Shown here: positions 7,013-16,517 of the stretch, piece by piece
How the letters are laid out: every line of letters starts with the position of its first letter
How positions within the stretch are numbered: position 1 is the stretch's first letter
Assembly: GCF_021166585.1 (NCBI RefSeq)
Contig: NZ_JAJOZE010000001.1
Span: 638,062 to 702,061 of the forward strand
Source: Metabacillus kandeliae
GTDB lineage: Bacteria; Bacillota; Bacilli; Bacillales; Bacillaceae
Direction: 5' to 3'
Length of the DNA stretch: 64,000 nt
Notes under the pieces: generated by a model
What the model saw: only the letters and a program-made list of their open reading frames with translations
The model's database searches: none
What the model was told of the DNA's origin: nothing
Translations under genes and position numbers: made by a program

Positions 7013-9565
7013 ATGAAAAGAAGCATTAGAAGAGCTATGAAGCGCAGGTTTCTAAAAAGTTCTATGGCAATGGCTGTTGCAGCCACTACTGTTCTAATTC
7101 CATTTGCTTTTTCACCTGCTGCACATGCGGAAGAAGCTGCGGCAGTTAAACTTAGACTGATGGAAACGTCTGATATTCATGACCACATCATGGATTATGA
7201 TTATTATTCAGATGCAGCCACAGAGAAGTTCGGCTTGGCACGTACAGCAACACTGATCCAAAAAATGCGCAGCGAAGCAAAAAACTCCATCCTGGTAGAT
7301 AATGGAGATCTGATTCAAGGAAATCCAATGGGCGATTATATGGCGAAGGTAAAGCCGCTTCAGCCAGGTCAAGTTCATCCTGTCATGAAGGCTCTCAACC
7401 TTTTGAATTACGATGTCGCTACACTTGGAAATCATGAATTCAATTTTGGCTTAAACTTTTTAAGTGAAACATACAACGATGCGAAATTTCCATACGTGAA
7501 TGCAAATGTATACATAGACGATGAAAAAGATGACAAAAACTACTTCAACCCATACAAAATCATTGAAAAGAAAGTAACTGACGAAAACGGCCAGGAGCAA
7601 ACGCTGAAAATTGGCTATCTTGGACTGGTTACCCCGCAAATTACCATCTGGGATAAAAACAACCTTCAAGGAAAAGTAGTAACAAAAGATATCGTCCAGA
7701 CGGCTCAGAAATTTGTTCCTGAAATGAAAGCAGCAGGTGCAGATCTTGTTGTTGTGCTTGCTCACACCGGAATTGATACAGTAGAGCATGATCCAGGAGC
7801 TGAAAACGCCGTCTATGATCTTGCTGCAAAGGTGCCTGGAATCGATGCAATTGTATCTGGACATCAGCATAACCTTTTCCCGGGTGATGCTAGGTTCAAT
7901 GGAGTAAAAGGAATTGACAATGTAAAAGGAACAATCAATAACATTCCGGTTGTTATGCCGAAAAGCTGGGGATCAAACCTTGGTGTGATCGACATGGACC
8001 TTGTAAAGACTGACGGCAAATGGAAGGTTTCCGATTCCAAATCCGCAGCGCCTTCCATCTATGATGCAGCTGCTAAAAAACCACTTGCAGACAGATATCA
8101 GCCGATTATAGATGCTGTTAAGTCAGAGCATGAAGGCACATTGGAATACATCAGGGAAGAAGTTGGACAGACATCTGCACCGATCAACAGCTTTTTCGCG
8201 CTCGTTCAGGATGATCCATCCGTTCAAATCGTAAATGATGCGCAAAGCTGGTTTGCGAAAGAGAAGCTAAAAGGAACTGAATTTGAAAAACTGCCGATGC
8301 TTTCCGCTGCAGCGCCATTTAAATCTGGCGGAAGAATGGGCGCAGACTATTATACAAATATCAGCACAGGCAAACTGGCAGTCAAAAACATCGGTGACCT
8401 GTATCTGTATGACAACACCCTTCAAGTTGTAAAACTGAAAGGCTCTGAAGTGAAAAACTGGCTGGAAATGTCAGCAGGTGCCTTCAATCAGATCAATCCG
8501 TCCAAAACAGAAGAGCAGCCGCTGCTGAATCTCGACTTTCCATCTTATAACTTTGATGTGATTGATGGAGTCACTTATCAAATCGATGTCACGCAGCCGG
8601 CGAAATATGATAAAGACGGCAAGGTCATTAATGAAAATGCAAGCCGGATTGTGAATTTGAAGTATAATGGCAAGGCGATCGATAATAATCAGGATTTCCT
8701 TGTAGTAACAAACAACTACCGTGCTTCAGGCGGAGGTTATTTCCCTGGATTGAACGACAGCAAGATCGTTTACAAAGGCCCAGATGAAAACCGCCAGGCG
8801 CTTCTCAGCTACATTGAAGAAAATAAAACAATCAATCCAAGTGCTGATAACAACTGGTCTGTAGCAGGGGATGCAAAAAAGGCAAATGTCACGTTTGAAT
8901 CTTCTCCAAAATCAAAAGAATTTGCGGCACAGAGCAAAGCCCTGACTTTTAAGAATGATCTTGACAGCGGTTTTGCCAAGTACAGCATAGCTCTTCAAAA
9001 GCCGGAGGCAACAGAGGAACCTTCCAGCATTCAGGAGCTCCCTGCCGGACGCTTGATTGTCAAGAAAACAGCTGAAATTTTGAAGAAGAATGAAGACGGC
9101 ACTTTCAGTGTATACCGTACTGCGAAGCCAGGCGAAGCTTTAAGATTTTATGGATCAGAAGATGACAAATTCAATGTCGGCGGAGACTATTATGTGAAAT
9201 ACAGCAATAATGTTGTGCCATACAGCGGCCGTGTGCTGATTAAAAAAGACATGCCGCTTTATAATAAAGACGGCAAGGTTTACCGCATGCTGAAAAAAGG
9301 CGAAGCAGTCAAAGTATATAGCATGGACACCGGCCATTACCTGGTTGGCAACGGCTATTATGTTAAAAAAGAAAGAAATGCAGTTTATCATGTAGGATTT
9401 GTTCATTTGTCAGCTGATACTGCGCTGATGTTTGAAAAAAAGACAGCAAAGATGCTGAAAAAAGGCAGCAGCTACCGTGTATACAGTGTTGATGGAAAGA
9501 GACTGGATCTTGGAGGCGGCTATTCCGTTACGGCATCCAAAACAGCTGCATTCAGCAAAAACTAA
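7013..9565 (+). CDS. Secreted 2',3'-cyclic-nucleotide phosphodiesterase / nucleotidase
   Basis: An 850-residue exported nucleotide phosphohydrolase that would release phosphate and nucleosides outside the cell. It has a long Lys/Arg-rich signal peptide with a probable cut after AHA (about residue 39). A metallophosphatase domain spans about 45-320, with metal-binding motifs DIHDH, DNGDLIQGN and GNHEFNFG and the later GHQHNLF. A 5'-nucleotidase C-terminal domain spans about 370-620, with KSGGRMG and NNYRASGGG. The last 175 residues are three related repeats (see findings). The motif pattern is closest to CpdB-type enzymes and to part of B. subtilis YfkN. There is no LPXTG signal, so any wall attachment may rest on the C-terminal repeats. 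The ATG at 7013 follows GAGAGGAAG. Confidence 0.93.
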   Translation: MKRSIRRAMKRRFLKSSMAMAVAATTVLIPFAFSPAAHAEEAAAVKLRLMETSDIHDHIMDYDYYSDAATEKFGLARTATLIQKMRSEAKNSILVDNGDLIQGNPMGDYMAKVKPLQPGQVHPVMKALNLLNYDVATLGNHEFNFGLNFLSETYNDAKFPYVNANVYIDDEKDDKNYFNPYKIIEKKVTDENGQEQTLKIGYLGLVTPQITIWDKNNLQGKVVTKDIVQTAQKFVPEMKAAGADLVVVLAHTGIDTVEHDPGAENAVYDLAAKVPGIDAIVSGHQHNLFPGDARFNGVKGIDNVKGTINNIPVVMPKSWGSNLGVIDMDLVKTDGKWKVSDSKSAAPSIYDAAAKKPLADRYQPIIDAVKSEHEGTLEYIREEVGQTSAPINSFFALVQDDPSVQIVNDAQSWFAKEKLKGTEFEKLPMLSAAAPFKSGGRMGADYYTNISTGKLAVKNIGDLYLYDNTLQVVKLKGSEVKNWLEMSAGAFNQINPSKTEEQPLLNLDFPSYNFDVIDGVTYQIDVTQPAKYDKDGKVINENASRIVNLKYNGKAIDNNQDFLVVTNNYRASGGGYFPGLNDSKIVYKGPDENRQALLSYIEENKTINPSADNNWSVAGDAKKANVTFESSPKSKEFAAQSKALTFKNDLDSGFAKYSIALQKPEATEEPSSIQELPAGRLIVKKTAEILKKNEDGTFSVYRTAKPGEALRFYGSEDDKFNVGGDYYVKYSNNVVPYSGRVLIKKDMPLYNKDGKVYRMLKKGEAVKVYSMDTGHYLVGNGYYVKKERNAVYHVGFVHLSADTALMFEKKTAKMLKKGSSYRVYSVDGKRLDLGGGYSVTASKTAAFSKN

Positions 9566-9570
9566 CGAGC

Positions 9571-9608
9571 AGAGCCAGCAGGAATGATTCCTGCTGGCTC
9601 TTTTTATT
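9571..9608 (+). terminator. Terminator after the nucleotidase gene
   Basis: A 14-bp stem (AGAGCCAGCAGGAA / TTCCTGCTGGCTCT) with a TTTTTATTT tail. Confidence 0.93.
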
Positions 9609-9650
9609 TAGTCTATGTTAATGAAGAATATTGATTTTTACACACCAGTT

Positions 9651-9770
9651 GTTTGGAGCGCAAGGCGAGAGACTCCTGCGGGAGTGCAAGTGACGGGAAA
9701 CCCCGCTGAGCGATAGCGACGAGGAGACTCCTGCATTTCCCGATGAAAGCGGATGCCTTGAGCGGAACAG
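9651..9770. repeat. Dispersed Bacillus-type intergenic repeat (~120 bp)
   Basis: The block begins GTTTGGAGCGCAAGGCGAGA and ends GATGCCTTGAGCGGAACAG. The ends pair (GCGCAAGGC with GCCTTGAGCG), and inside, GACTCCTGCGGGAG recurs as GGAGACTCCTGC. I remember closely similar sequences between genes in many Bacillaceae genomes. Only one copy is in this window, and no coding sense is seen. Confidence 0.7.
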
Positions 9771-9857
9771 AAGGGTTTTCCTGCTTGATTTTTTGAACGC
9801 TCTAAAATAGGGTATAGTGGAAAAGAGGAAGAATATATCGAGAAGAAGGTGAAAAGG

Positions 9858-10595
9858 ATGACGAAAATTTTTGGACATCGCGGTGCGGCCGGAACCTATC
9901 CTGAGAACACAATGCTTTCTTTTAAAGAGGCGATCAATGCCGGAGCAGACGGGATTGAATTGGATGTTCATTTGACTAAAGACGGTGTACCGGTGGTAAT
10001 CCATGACGAAACAGTGGACAGAACTACAGACGGTTCAGGAAATATTATTGATTTAACTTTTGATGAACTGAGAGAATTCAATGCTGCCAGCCATTTTCCA
10101 TCGATAGAGGAAAAGCATCTGATTCCTTCTCTCGAAGAAGTGCTGGATTGGGCAGCATCCTCCAAAGATTTGTTTTTAGTAAATATTGAATTGAAAAATG
10201 ATGTAGTGGATTATCCCGGGCTTGAAGAAAAGGTTATTGAGATGGCGGCAAAGCATCAGCTTGAAAACAGGCTCATTTTGTCTTCATTTAATCATTACAG
10301 CCTTCTTAAATGCCTGAAAACAAATCCTCAGATTGAAACAGCCGTCTTATATATGGAAGGTCTGTATCAGCCGTATAATTATGCCAGAAAGATTGGTGCA
10401 AGATCCCTTCATCCGGCTCTTCATGCCGCGAAACCGGATATTATTCAGCAATCGGAACAATCAGGCTTTTCTGTCCGTCCTTTTACGGTTAATGATGAGG
10501 AAGACATGCTCCGGCTATTGGAAAGCGGCTGTTCAGGCTTTATCACCGATTACCCGGAAAAAGCGATTGCATTGCGAAAACAGCAAAATGGCTGA
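9858..10595 (+). CDS. yqiK: Glycerophosphodiester phosphodiesterase
   Basis: A cytoplasmic GDPD-family TIM-barrel enzyme of 245 residues that splits glycerophosphodiesters into sn-glycerol 3-phosphate and an alcohol. The N terminus carries the catalytic signature GHRGAAGTYPENT, with ELDVHLTKDGVPVVIHDE just after; these give the two histidines and the metal-binding acidic residues. There is no signal peptide, so it differs from secreted GlpQ. The ATG at 9858 follows AAGAAGG by eight bases; the GTG at 9849 overlaps the ribosome binding site. The position before yqzF matches B. subtilis yqiK. The terminator is shared with yqzF. Confidence 0.92.
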   Translation: MTKIFGHRGAAGTYPENTMLSFKEAINAGADGIELDVHLTKDGVPVVIHDETVDRTTDGSGNIIDLTFDELREFNAASHFPSIEEKHLIPSLEEVLDWAASSKDLFLVNIELKNDVVDYPGLEEKVIEMAAKHQLENRLILSSFNHYSLLKCLKTNPQIETAVLYMEGLYQPYNYARKIGARSLHPALHAAKPDIIQQSEQSGFSVRPFTVNDEEDMLRLLESGCSGFITDYPEKAIALRKQQNG

Positions 10596-10600
10596 ATGCG

Positions 10601-10640
10601 AAAACCCTGCTCCTCACATTAAAGAGAAGCAGGGTTTTTC
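10601..10640. terminator. Shared terminator between yqiK and yqzF
   Basis: The arms AAAACCCTGCT and AGCAGGGTTTT have poly-T after them on the plus strand and poly-T on the minus strand side as well, so the hairpin can end both convergent transcripts. Confidence 0.85.
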
Positions 10641-10888
10641 TAACTCGTTTTTCTTCTTTTTTGAAACCGCTCCTGCACTTTGCTTCTTTTGCGGTCTCTG
10701 TAAAAAATAAAACCAGCAACAAAAGAAAGTCCTCCTGCAAAAAAGACCAGACCGCATAAAAATTGCAATGACAGGGACTGAAAAGGCGCATTAAGAACGC
10801 CGAACATCATATCTCTCATCAGTTTGATTCCCCAAGCCGCAAGGATGCCGGGAACTAGCATGATACACAGAGCTAAAAACCGTGCCAT
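10640..10888 (-). CDS. yqzF: DUF2627 family small membrane protein YqzF
   Basis: An 82-residue protein with two hydrophobic segments (ALCIMLVPGILAAWGI and FLCGLVFFAGGLSFVAGFIF) and a very basic C-terminal tail. It looks like the DUF2627 family found next to yqiK in Bacillus; the function is unknown. The ATG at 10888 has AGGAG upstream on the minus strand. It is divergent from bkdR and convergent with yqiK. Confidence 0.88.
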   Translation of the reverse strand: MARFLALCIMLVPGILAAWGIKLMRDMMFGVLNAPFQSLSLQFLCGLVFFAGGLSFVAGFIFYRDRKRSKVQERFQKRRKTS

Positions 10889-10966
10889 TCTTTGAACTCC
10901 TTTATAAAAAATTGCTTTAATAAATTCTTCTCTACTTATTATTTTTATCCTGCGGGAGAAAAAGAT

Positions 10967-10994
10967 TTGTTCTGGAATGTTTTGATGATATGAT
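10967..10994 (+). promoter_or_regulatory. Possible SigA promoter of bkdR
   Basis: TTGTTC (10967-10972), 16 bases, then TATGAT (10989-10994). Just downstream, GCAATATGTTGCAAT contains TGCAAT twice and recalls the TTTGCAT motif upstream of the bkd operon, so autoregulation is possible. Confidence 0.35.
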
Positions 10995-11064
10995 AACTAT
11001 ATGCAATATGTTGCAATTTATCAGTAAAAGCCATGAAGAATTTTTCACTGTAAGGAGGTTTGCC

Positions 11065-13134
11065 ATGCAAAAAGCAATGCTGGTCGGTGCCGGAAAAGGC
11101 GGTACTGCTCTTCTGAAAATGCTGATTGAAACCAAACTGCTTGACGTAGCAGCTGTGGTGGATATAAATGAAAATGCTCCTGGCATGCAATACGCACGAA
11201 ACCTAGGCATTTTGACAAGCCTTGATTGGAAGCCTCTCCTGACAGAGCAAATCAGCATTGTAATGGAAGCGACAGGCAGTGATGAAGTTCTTCAGGAGCT
11301 TTTAAAGAAGCGAAGCCGGAAAACGGTTGTGGTGCCTGGCACTGTTGCCTTTATCATGTCACAGCTGATAGACGAAAAAGAGGCTCTGATTGCCAAGCTG
11401 CAAAACATTACAAATAAGCACAACACTATTTTTAATTCAACCAATGATGGCATGATTGTAATTGATTCAAATGAAAACATCATTCTTTTCAACCGCATGG
11501 CTGAAAAAATCACGGGGCTTTCAAAAGAAAAAGTACTCGGAGAAAATGTTTTGTCAGTTATCCCATCAAGCATGCTTCCGGATATCTTAATAAAAAGAGA
11601 ACCGGAGTACAATCAGGAGCAGATTCTTGAAAACGGAAAAAAAATCATTACGACGAGAATTCCCATTCATGATGAAAAAGGGTATTTAGTTGGAGCTCTT
11701 TCGCTGTTCAAGGACATCACTGAAGTCGTTGCCCTTGCTGAGGAAGTAACCAACTTAAAAGAAATCCAAACGCTTCTGGAAGGAATTATTCAATCATCAG
11801 ATGAAGCGATCTCCGTTGTTGATGAAGAAGGGCGGGGAATTCTGATAAACCCTGCTTATACCCGGATGACAGGCCTTTCTGAAGATCAAGTGATCGGCAA
11901 GCCTGCTGATGCGGATATTTCAGAAGGGGAAAGCATGCACCTGCAAGTCCTTCAGACAAGAAGGCCTGTGCGTGGGGTGCGCATGAAGGTGGGCCCCGCA
12001 AAAAAAGATGTGCTCGTTAATGTTGCTCCGATGATTGTTGACGGTGTCTTAAAAGGCAGTGTCGGCGTCATACATGACGTATCTGAAATACAGACCTTGA
12101 CCAACGAGCTGAACAGGGCCCGGCAAATCATCAGGACGCTTGAGGCCAAGTATTCCTTTGAAGACATTATCGGTTCAAGCGAAGAAATGCAGGTAGCGGT
12201 CGAACAGGCGAAGCTCGGGGCAAAAACGCCGGCTACAGTGCTCCTGAGAGGGGAATCAGGCACAGGGAAAGAGCTTTTTGCCCATGCCATTCACAATGGG
12301 AGCGACCGGAAGTTTAACAAATTCATCCGCGTTAACTGTGCTGCAATATCAGAGCATTTGCTTGAAAGCGAGCTGTTCGGCTATGAAGAGGGAGCGTTCA
12401 CTGGAGCAAGAAGAGGCGGAAAAAGAGGCTATTTTGAAGAAGCCAACAATGGAAGCATCTTTCTGGACGAAATCGGCGAGCTTTCCCTCAGCATGCAGGC
12501 AAAGCTTTTAAGAGTGCTTCAGGAAAAGGAAATTGTCAGAGTTGGCGGGACGAAGGCTATACATATTAACGTGCGGGTTATTGCTGCTACAAATGTAAAC
12601 ATTGAAAGGGCAATGGCTGAAGGGAAATTCAGAGAAGATCTTTATTACAGGCTGAACCGCTATCCTATTTCCATACCGCCGCTCAGGCAGCGCAAAGAAG
12701 ACATACCGGCACTCAGTCTGCATCTCATCCGCAAAATTAATCAGGATTATGGAAAGAATATTGAAGGGCTCTCAGAGGAAGCTGCGAAGCATTTAATGCA
12801 GCACAGCTGGCCCGGAAATGTCAGAGAGCTTGAAAACGTGCTGGGCAGGGCTATGATCTTTATTCCGGCTAATCAGATGATGATTGAACCAAAGCATCTT
12901 CCCTATGCGGAGGGACAAGTACAGTCAAGTAAGCCGGGACATGGATACAGCGAAGAATCGAAAGATGAAACACTGTCAGAGGGCCTTGAACGGCTGGAAG
13001 AAGAGATGATCAAAAGGGCGCTGAAAAAGTTCCAGTTTAACAGAACTAAAACGGCTAAAGCTCTTGGTGTTTCATTAAGAAATCTCTATTACAAAATGGA
13101 GAAGTACGGAATTGCAAAAAACAGCATGCAGTAA
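11065..13134 (+). CDS. bkdR: Sigma-54 (SigL)-dependent activator BkdR
   Basis: An enhancer-binding activator of 689 residues for the operon downstream. The N-terminal 110 residues begin like a dinucleotide-binding fold ([15 protein letters not shown]). Two PAS domains follow (about 125-240 and 250-365), then the AAA+ domain with Walker A GESGTGKE, the GAFTGA loop that contacts sigma-54, and Walker [10 protein letters not shown]. The C terminus is a Fis-type helix-turn-helix ([20 protein letters not shown]). Several ATG codons lie further upstream, but the ATG at 11065 has a perfect AAGGAGG. The gene ends 66 bases before the SigL promoter of ptb. The signal is probably a branched-chain metabolite, but that is inference. 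Confidence 0.95.
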   Translation: MQKAMLVGAGKGGTALLKMLIETKLLDVAAVVDINENAPGMQYARNLGILTSLDWKPLLTEQISIVMEATGSDEVLQELLKKRSRKTVVVPGTVAFIMSQLIDEKEALIAKLQNITNKHNTIFNSTNDGMIVIDSNENIILFNRMAEKITGLSKEKVLGENVLSVIPSSMLPDILIKREPEYNQEQILENGKKIITTRIPIHDEKGYLVGALSLFKDITEVVALAEEVTNLKEIQTLLEGIIQSSDEAISVVDEEGRGILINPAYTRMTGLSEDQVIGKPADADISEGESMHLQVLQTRRPVRGVRMKVGPAKKDVLVNVAPMIVDGVLKGSVGVIHDVSEIQTLTNELNRARQIIRTLEAKYSFEDIIGSSEEMQVAVEQAKLGAKTPATVLLRGESGTGKELFAHAIHNGSDRKFNKFIRVNCAAISEHLLESELFGYEEGAFTGARRGGKRGYFEEANNGSIFLDEIGELSLSMQAKLLRVLQEKEIVRVGGTKAIHINVRVIAATNVNIERAMAEGKFREDLYYRLNRYPISIPPLRQRKEDIPALSLHLIRKINQDYGKNIEGLSEEAAKHLMQHSWPGNVRELENVLGRAMIFIPANQMMIEPKHLPYAEGQVQSSKPGHGYSEESKDETLSEGLERLEEEMIKRALKKFQFNRTKTAKALGVSLRNLYYKMEKYGIAKNSMQ

Positions 13135-13165
13135 TTTGCATCATTGAAGTTTTTTGCATGATTAG
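13134..13165 (+). promoter_or_regulatory. Candidate BkdR upstream activating sites
   Basis: Two direct repeats, TTTGCATCATT and TTTGCATGATT, start 19 bases apart (about 13134 and 13153), roughly 50-65 bases before the SigL -24 element. This is the position and form expected for an enhancer. That BkdR binds them is inferred. Confidence 0.5.
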
Positions 13166-13176
13166 AGTACTTATAA

Positions 13177-13191
13177 ATAAAGCGTTTTCAT
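13177..13191. promoter_or_regulatory. Near-consensus cre site (CcpA) before the bkd operon
   Basis: Read on the minus strand, ATGAAAACGCTTTAT fits the cre consensus WTGNAANCGNWNNCW at every fixed position except one (A for C near the end). It sits between the enhancer-like repeats and the SigL promoter, where a bound repressor could block DNA looping or RNA polymerase. Confidence 0.5.
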
Positions 13192-13200
13192 TAAAAAGAG

Positions 13201-13217
13201 TTGGCATGCTTTTTGCT
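13201..13217 (+). promoter_or_regulatory. SigL (sigma-54) promoter of ptb-bcd-buk-lpdV-bkd
   Basis: TTGGCAT, five bases, then TTGCT: an essentially perfect -24/-12 promoter (GG at -24 and GC at -12). It lies right after a sigma-54 activator gene and before the bkd operon. Confidence 0.93.
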
Positions 13218-13262
13218 TATATAATATATTGCTGACTTTTTGCGAAAGGATTGAAGCCAGCT

Positions 13263-14171
13263 TTGAAACTTCATGATTTACTGAATAAAGCTTCTTTGCT
13301 TAGCGGAAATACCGTTGCGGTAGCATCAGCAGAGGATCCGGGGCTGATGGAGGCTGTAAGGAGAGCCATGGAGGCCTCTCTAGCCGATTTTATCCTATTT
13401 GGAGATAAGGACAAGATTTACTCCTGTATGAAAGAAGCAGGCATTCCGAAAGATCATGCAGCCGTTGTTCATGCGAAAACACCGGCAAGGGCAGCAGAGC
13501 TTGCTGTAAGAGCCGTTCATCAAAACGAAGCAGATGTGCTTATGAAAGGGAATGTGCAGACAAGCATTCTGTTAAAGTATATGCTGAACAAGGAGATCGG
13601 GCTAAGGACAGGCCAGCTCATTTCCCATATTTCAGCATTTGAAATTCCCGGCTTTGACAGGCTTATTTTTCTGACAGATGCTGCTATGAATGTAGCTCCT
13701 GATCTTTCCCAAAAACAGCAGATTATCATGAATGCGGTGGAAGCTGCAAAGCTTCTCGGTGTTGAGCACCCGCTTGTTGCACCGCTTGCCGCTGTAGAAA
13801 CGGTTAATCCGGCTATGCAGGCAACACTTGATGCTGCAGCGCTTACATTGATGAACAGAAGAGGCCAGATACCAGGCTGCACCATCGATGGGCCGCTTGC
13901 CCTCGATAATGCTATTTCTAAAGAGGCAGCGGAGCATAAAGGAATATCAAGCCCTGTTGCCGGACAGGCAGATATACTTGCCGTGCATTCCATAGAAGCA
14001 GGAAATGCGCTTTATAAATCCCTTGTTTATTTTGCCAAAGGCAAGGTGGGGGCTATGATTGCTGGAGCGAGGGCTCCTGTTGTGCTGACAAGCAGGTCGG
14101 ATACTGCTGAAAGCAAGCTTTATTCACTTGCTATGGCCCTTTGCACAGTAGACAAAAAAACACTTAAGTAA
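13263..14171 (+). CDS. ptb: Phosphate butyryltransferase / branched-chain acyl-CoA phosphotransferase
   Basis: Converts butyryl-CoA or branched acyl-CoA plus phosphate to the acyl phosphate; with Buk it allows ATP formation from the CoA thioester. The protein (about 302 residues) belongs to the phosphate acetyl/butyryltransferase family, with DVLMKGNVQTSILLKYML and IDGPLALDNAIS conserved. The TTG at 13263 gives the N terminus (M)KLHDLLNKAS, which aligns with B. subtilis Ptb. The TTG at 13251 is directly against the AAAGGA ribosome binding site and so less likely. This is the first gene of the SigL-dependent operon. Confidence 0.93.
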   Translation: MKLHDLLNKASLLSGNTVAVASAEDPGLMEAVRRAMEASLADFILFGDKDKIYSCMKEAGIPKDHAAVVHAKTPARAAELAVRAVHQNEADVLMKGNVQTSILLKYMLNKEIGLRTGQLISHISAFEIPGFDRLIFLTDAAMNVAPDLSQKQQIIMNAVEAAKLLGVEHPLVAPLAAVETVNPAMQATLDAAALTLMNRRGQIPGCTIDGPLALDNAISKEAAEHKGISSPVAGQADILAVHSIEAGNALYKSLVYFAKGKVGAMIAGARAPVVLTSRSDTAESKLYSLAMALCTVDKKTLK

Positions 14172-14211
14172 AGACCGGCATTAATTTTACCTACATAGGA
14201 GGAAAACGGAA

Positions 14212-15312
14212 ATGGAAATTTTTAAATATATGGAGCAGTACGATTACGAGCAGGTTGTATTTTGCCAGGATAAACAATCAGGACTAAAAGCGATCATTGC
14301 CATTCATGACACAACACTCGGCCCGGCGCTTGGCGGAACAAGAATGTGGACATACGAAAATGAAGATGCGGCTATTGAGGATGCTCTTCGCCTTGCACGC
14401 GGAATGACTTACAAAAATGCTGCAGCAGGCCTGAATCTTGGAGGCGGAAAAACGGTTATTATCGGTGATCCGCGCAAGGATAAAAATGAGGAAATGTTCC
14501 GTGCATTCGGCCGCTATATTCAAGGCTTGAACGGCCGCTACATTACGGCTGAAGATGTTGGAACAACAGTGGAAGACATGGATATTATTCACGAAGAAAC
14601 AGATTATGTTACAGGCATTTCACCTGCATTCGGTTCTTCAGGCAACCCATCTCCTGTCACAGCTTATGGCGTTTATAAAGGCATGAAAGCTGCTGCAATG
14701 GAAGCCTTCGGAACAGATTCACTGGAAGGAAGAGTGGTTGCTGTTCAGGGAGTTGGAAATGTAGCCTACAATCTGTGCAAGCATCTGCATGAAGAGGGAG
14801 CATCACTAATCGTAACAGATATAAATAAAGAAGCAGTTGCCCGCGCCGTTGAAGATTTTGGTGCAAAAGCGGTAGATCCTGATGAAATTTACAGTGTTGA
14901 ATGTGACATTTATGCACCGTGTGCGCTTGGTGCAACGATCAATGATGATACAATTTCTAAAATCAAAGCGAAGGTTATTGCAGGAGCAGCCAATAACCAA
15001 TTAAGAGAAACACGCCACGGCGACCAGATTCATGAAATGGGCATTGTCTACGCTCCGGATTATGTCATCAATGCAGGCGGGGTTATTAACGTAGCAGATG
15101 AGCTATACGGCTACAACCGTGAAAGAGCCCTGAAAAAAGTAGAGAGCATTTACAGCAACATTGCAAGCGTTATTGAGATTTCAAAAAGAGACAGCATCCC
15201 AACTTACTTGGCAGCTGACAGGCTTGTAGAAGAAAGAATTGAAAGAATGCGTAACTCCAGAAGCCAATTCCTGCAAAATGGACATCATATTCTTAGCCGC
15301 CGTACAAAATAA
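14212..15312 (+). CDS. bcd: Leucine dehydrogenase
   Basis: NAD-dependent oxidative deamination of leucine, valine and isoleucine to the 2-oxo acids used by the Bkd complex. The 366 residues show the Glu/Leu/Phe/Val dehydrogenase signature with the catalytic lysine in [10 protein letters not shown], upstream GLNLGGG and [11 protein letters not shown], and the Rossmann motif [12 protein letters not shown]. The length is normal for the family. AGGAGG precedes the ATG. The second gene of the operon, 40 bases after ptb. Confidence 0.97.
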   Translation: MEIFKYMEQYDYEQVVFCQDKQSGLKAIIAIHDTTLGPALGGTRMWTYENEDAAIEDALRLARGMTYKNAAAGLNLGGGKTVIIGDPRKDKNEEMFRAFGRYIQGLNGRYITAEDVGTTVEDMDIIHEETDYVTGISPAFGSSGNPSPVTAYGVYKGMKAAAMEAFGTDSLEGRVVAVQGVGNVAYNLCKHLHEEGASLIVTDINKEAVARAVEDFGAKAVDPDEIYSVECDIYAPCALGATINDDTISKIKAKVIAGAANNQLRETRHGDQIHEMGIVYAPDYVINAGGVINVADELYGYNRERALKKVESIYSNIASVIEISKRDSIPTYLAADRLVEERIERMRNSRSQFLQNGHHILSRRTK

Positions 15313-15392
15313 GAACAAGATTCGGCAACAGGCGAAAACAGACGGAAAGATCGGCAGAAAAGCCGATTTCTCCCTCTTTTTGGAGGTAACAC

Positions 15393-16502
15393 GTGTTTCA
15401 AAACGAATACAGAATTCTTGTGATTAACCCTGGCTCTACTTCTACTAAAATTGGCGTTTTTGATAATGAACGGGGCATTTTTGAAAAAACGCTCCGTCAT
15501 GATGCTGATGAAATCAATTCTTTTAATAGTGTGATCAATCAGTACGAATTTCGGAAACAGGCGATTTTGGAAACACTTGATGAAGAAGGAATGAACATTT
15601 CCAAGCTGAGTGCTGTATGCGGGAGAGGCGGTCTGCTGCGCCCGATCGAAGGCGGCACTTATCTTGTCAATGAACAGATGCTGAACGATCTGAGAAAAGG
15701 CTATGCCGGGCAGCACGCATCCAATCTTGGGGGAATTCTTGCATATGAAATTGCTTCGGGATTGAATATTCCATCCTATATCGTGGACCCAGTTGTTGTA
15801 GATGAACTGGCACCGGTAGCGAGGCTTTCGGGTCTTCCTTCAATTGAAAGGAAAAGCATTTTTCATGCTCTTAACCAAAAGGCAGTTGCACGGAGAGCAG
15901 CAAGCGAGTATGGCAGATCTTATCAGGAGCTAAACTTGATTGTCACCCATATGGGCGGCGGGATCACTGTCGGCGTCCATAAGAACGGCAGAGTGATAGA
16001 TGTCAACAACGGCTTGCACGGTGACGGCCCATTCAGTCCTGAACGGGCAGGAACTGTTCCGGCAGGAGATCTTGTTTCGCTTTGCTTTTCAGGTGATTAC
16101 TTCAGGGAAGAGGTCATGAAAAAGCTTGTAGGAAAAGGCGGGCTCGTCGGCTATCTCGGCACAAACAATGCCGAAACCGCCCAAAAGATGGCGGATTCAG
16201 GAAATGAAAAGGCGGCTCTTGTGCTAAAGGCGATGGCTTACCAGATCAGCAAAGAGATTGGTGCTGCCAGCGCTGTTTTGAAAGGAAAAGTGGATGCCAT
16301 CATTTTAACCGGGGGCATGGCATACGGTAAAAATTTTGTGAAAGAAATTTCTTCTCATATTGACTGGATTGCAGACGTGATCGTTTATCCGGGAGAGGAT
16401 GAACTTCTTGCCTTGACCGAAGGAGCTCTGCGGGTTCTGAGAGGGGAAGAGCAAGCAAAGATTTACCCGGGAAAACAGATGGAAACAAAGGTTTTTCAAT
16501 AG
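15393..16502 (+). CDS. buk: Butyrate kinase (branched-chain acyl kinase)
   Basis: Acetokinase-family enzyme (369 residues) that turns acyl phosphate plus ADP into the free acid plus ATP. The N-terminal phosphate-binding loop [12 protein letters not shown], the central [10 protein letters not shown] and the later [10 protein letters not shown] are all visible. The start is GTG at 15393 with TGGAGG six bases before it. Together with Ptb it releases branched short-chain acids, possible primers for branched fatty acids. Confidence 0.96.
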   Translation: MFQNEYRILVINPGSTSTKIGVFDNERGIFEKTLRHDADEINSFNSVINQYEFRKQAILETLDEEGMNISKLSAVCGRGGLLRPIEGGTYLVNEQMLNDLRKGYAGQHASNLGGILAYEIASGLNIPSYIVDPVVVDELAPVARLSGLPSIERKSIFHALNQKAVARRAASEYGRSYQELNLIVTHMGGGITVGVHKNGRVIDVNNGLHGDGPFSPERAGTVPAGDLVSLCFSGDYFREEVMKKLVGKGGLVGYLGTNNAETAQKMADSGNEKAALVLKAMAYQISKEIGAASAVLKGKVDAIILTGGMAYGKNFVKEISSHIDWIADVIVYPGEDELLALTEGALRVLRGEEQAKIYPGKQMETKVFQ

Positions 16503-16517
16503 AAAGGGGCTCTAACT

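Noticed and set aside
10990-11064. BkdR start at the ATG at 10990
   Set aside because: The ATG at 11065 has a perfect AAGGAGG, and the extension overlaps the promoter-like region and is not like the family.
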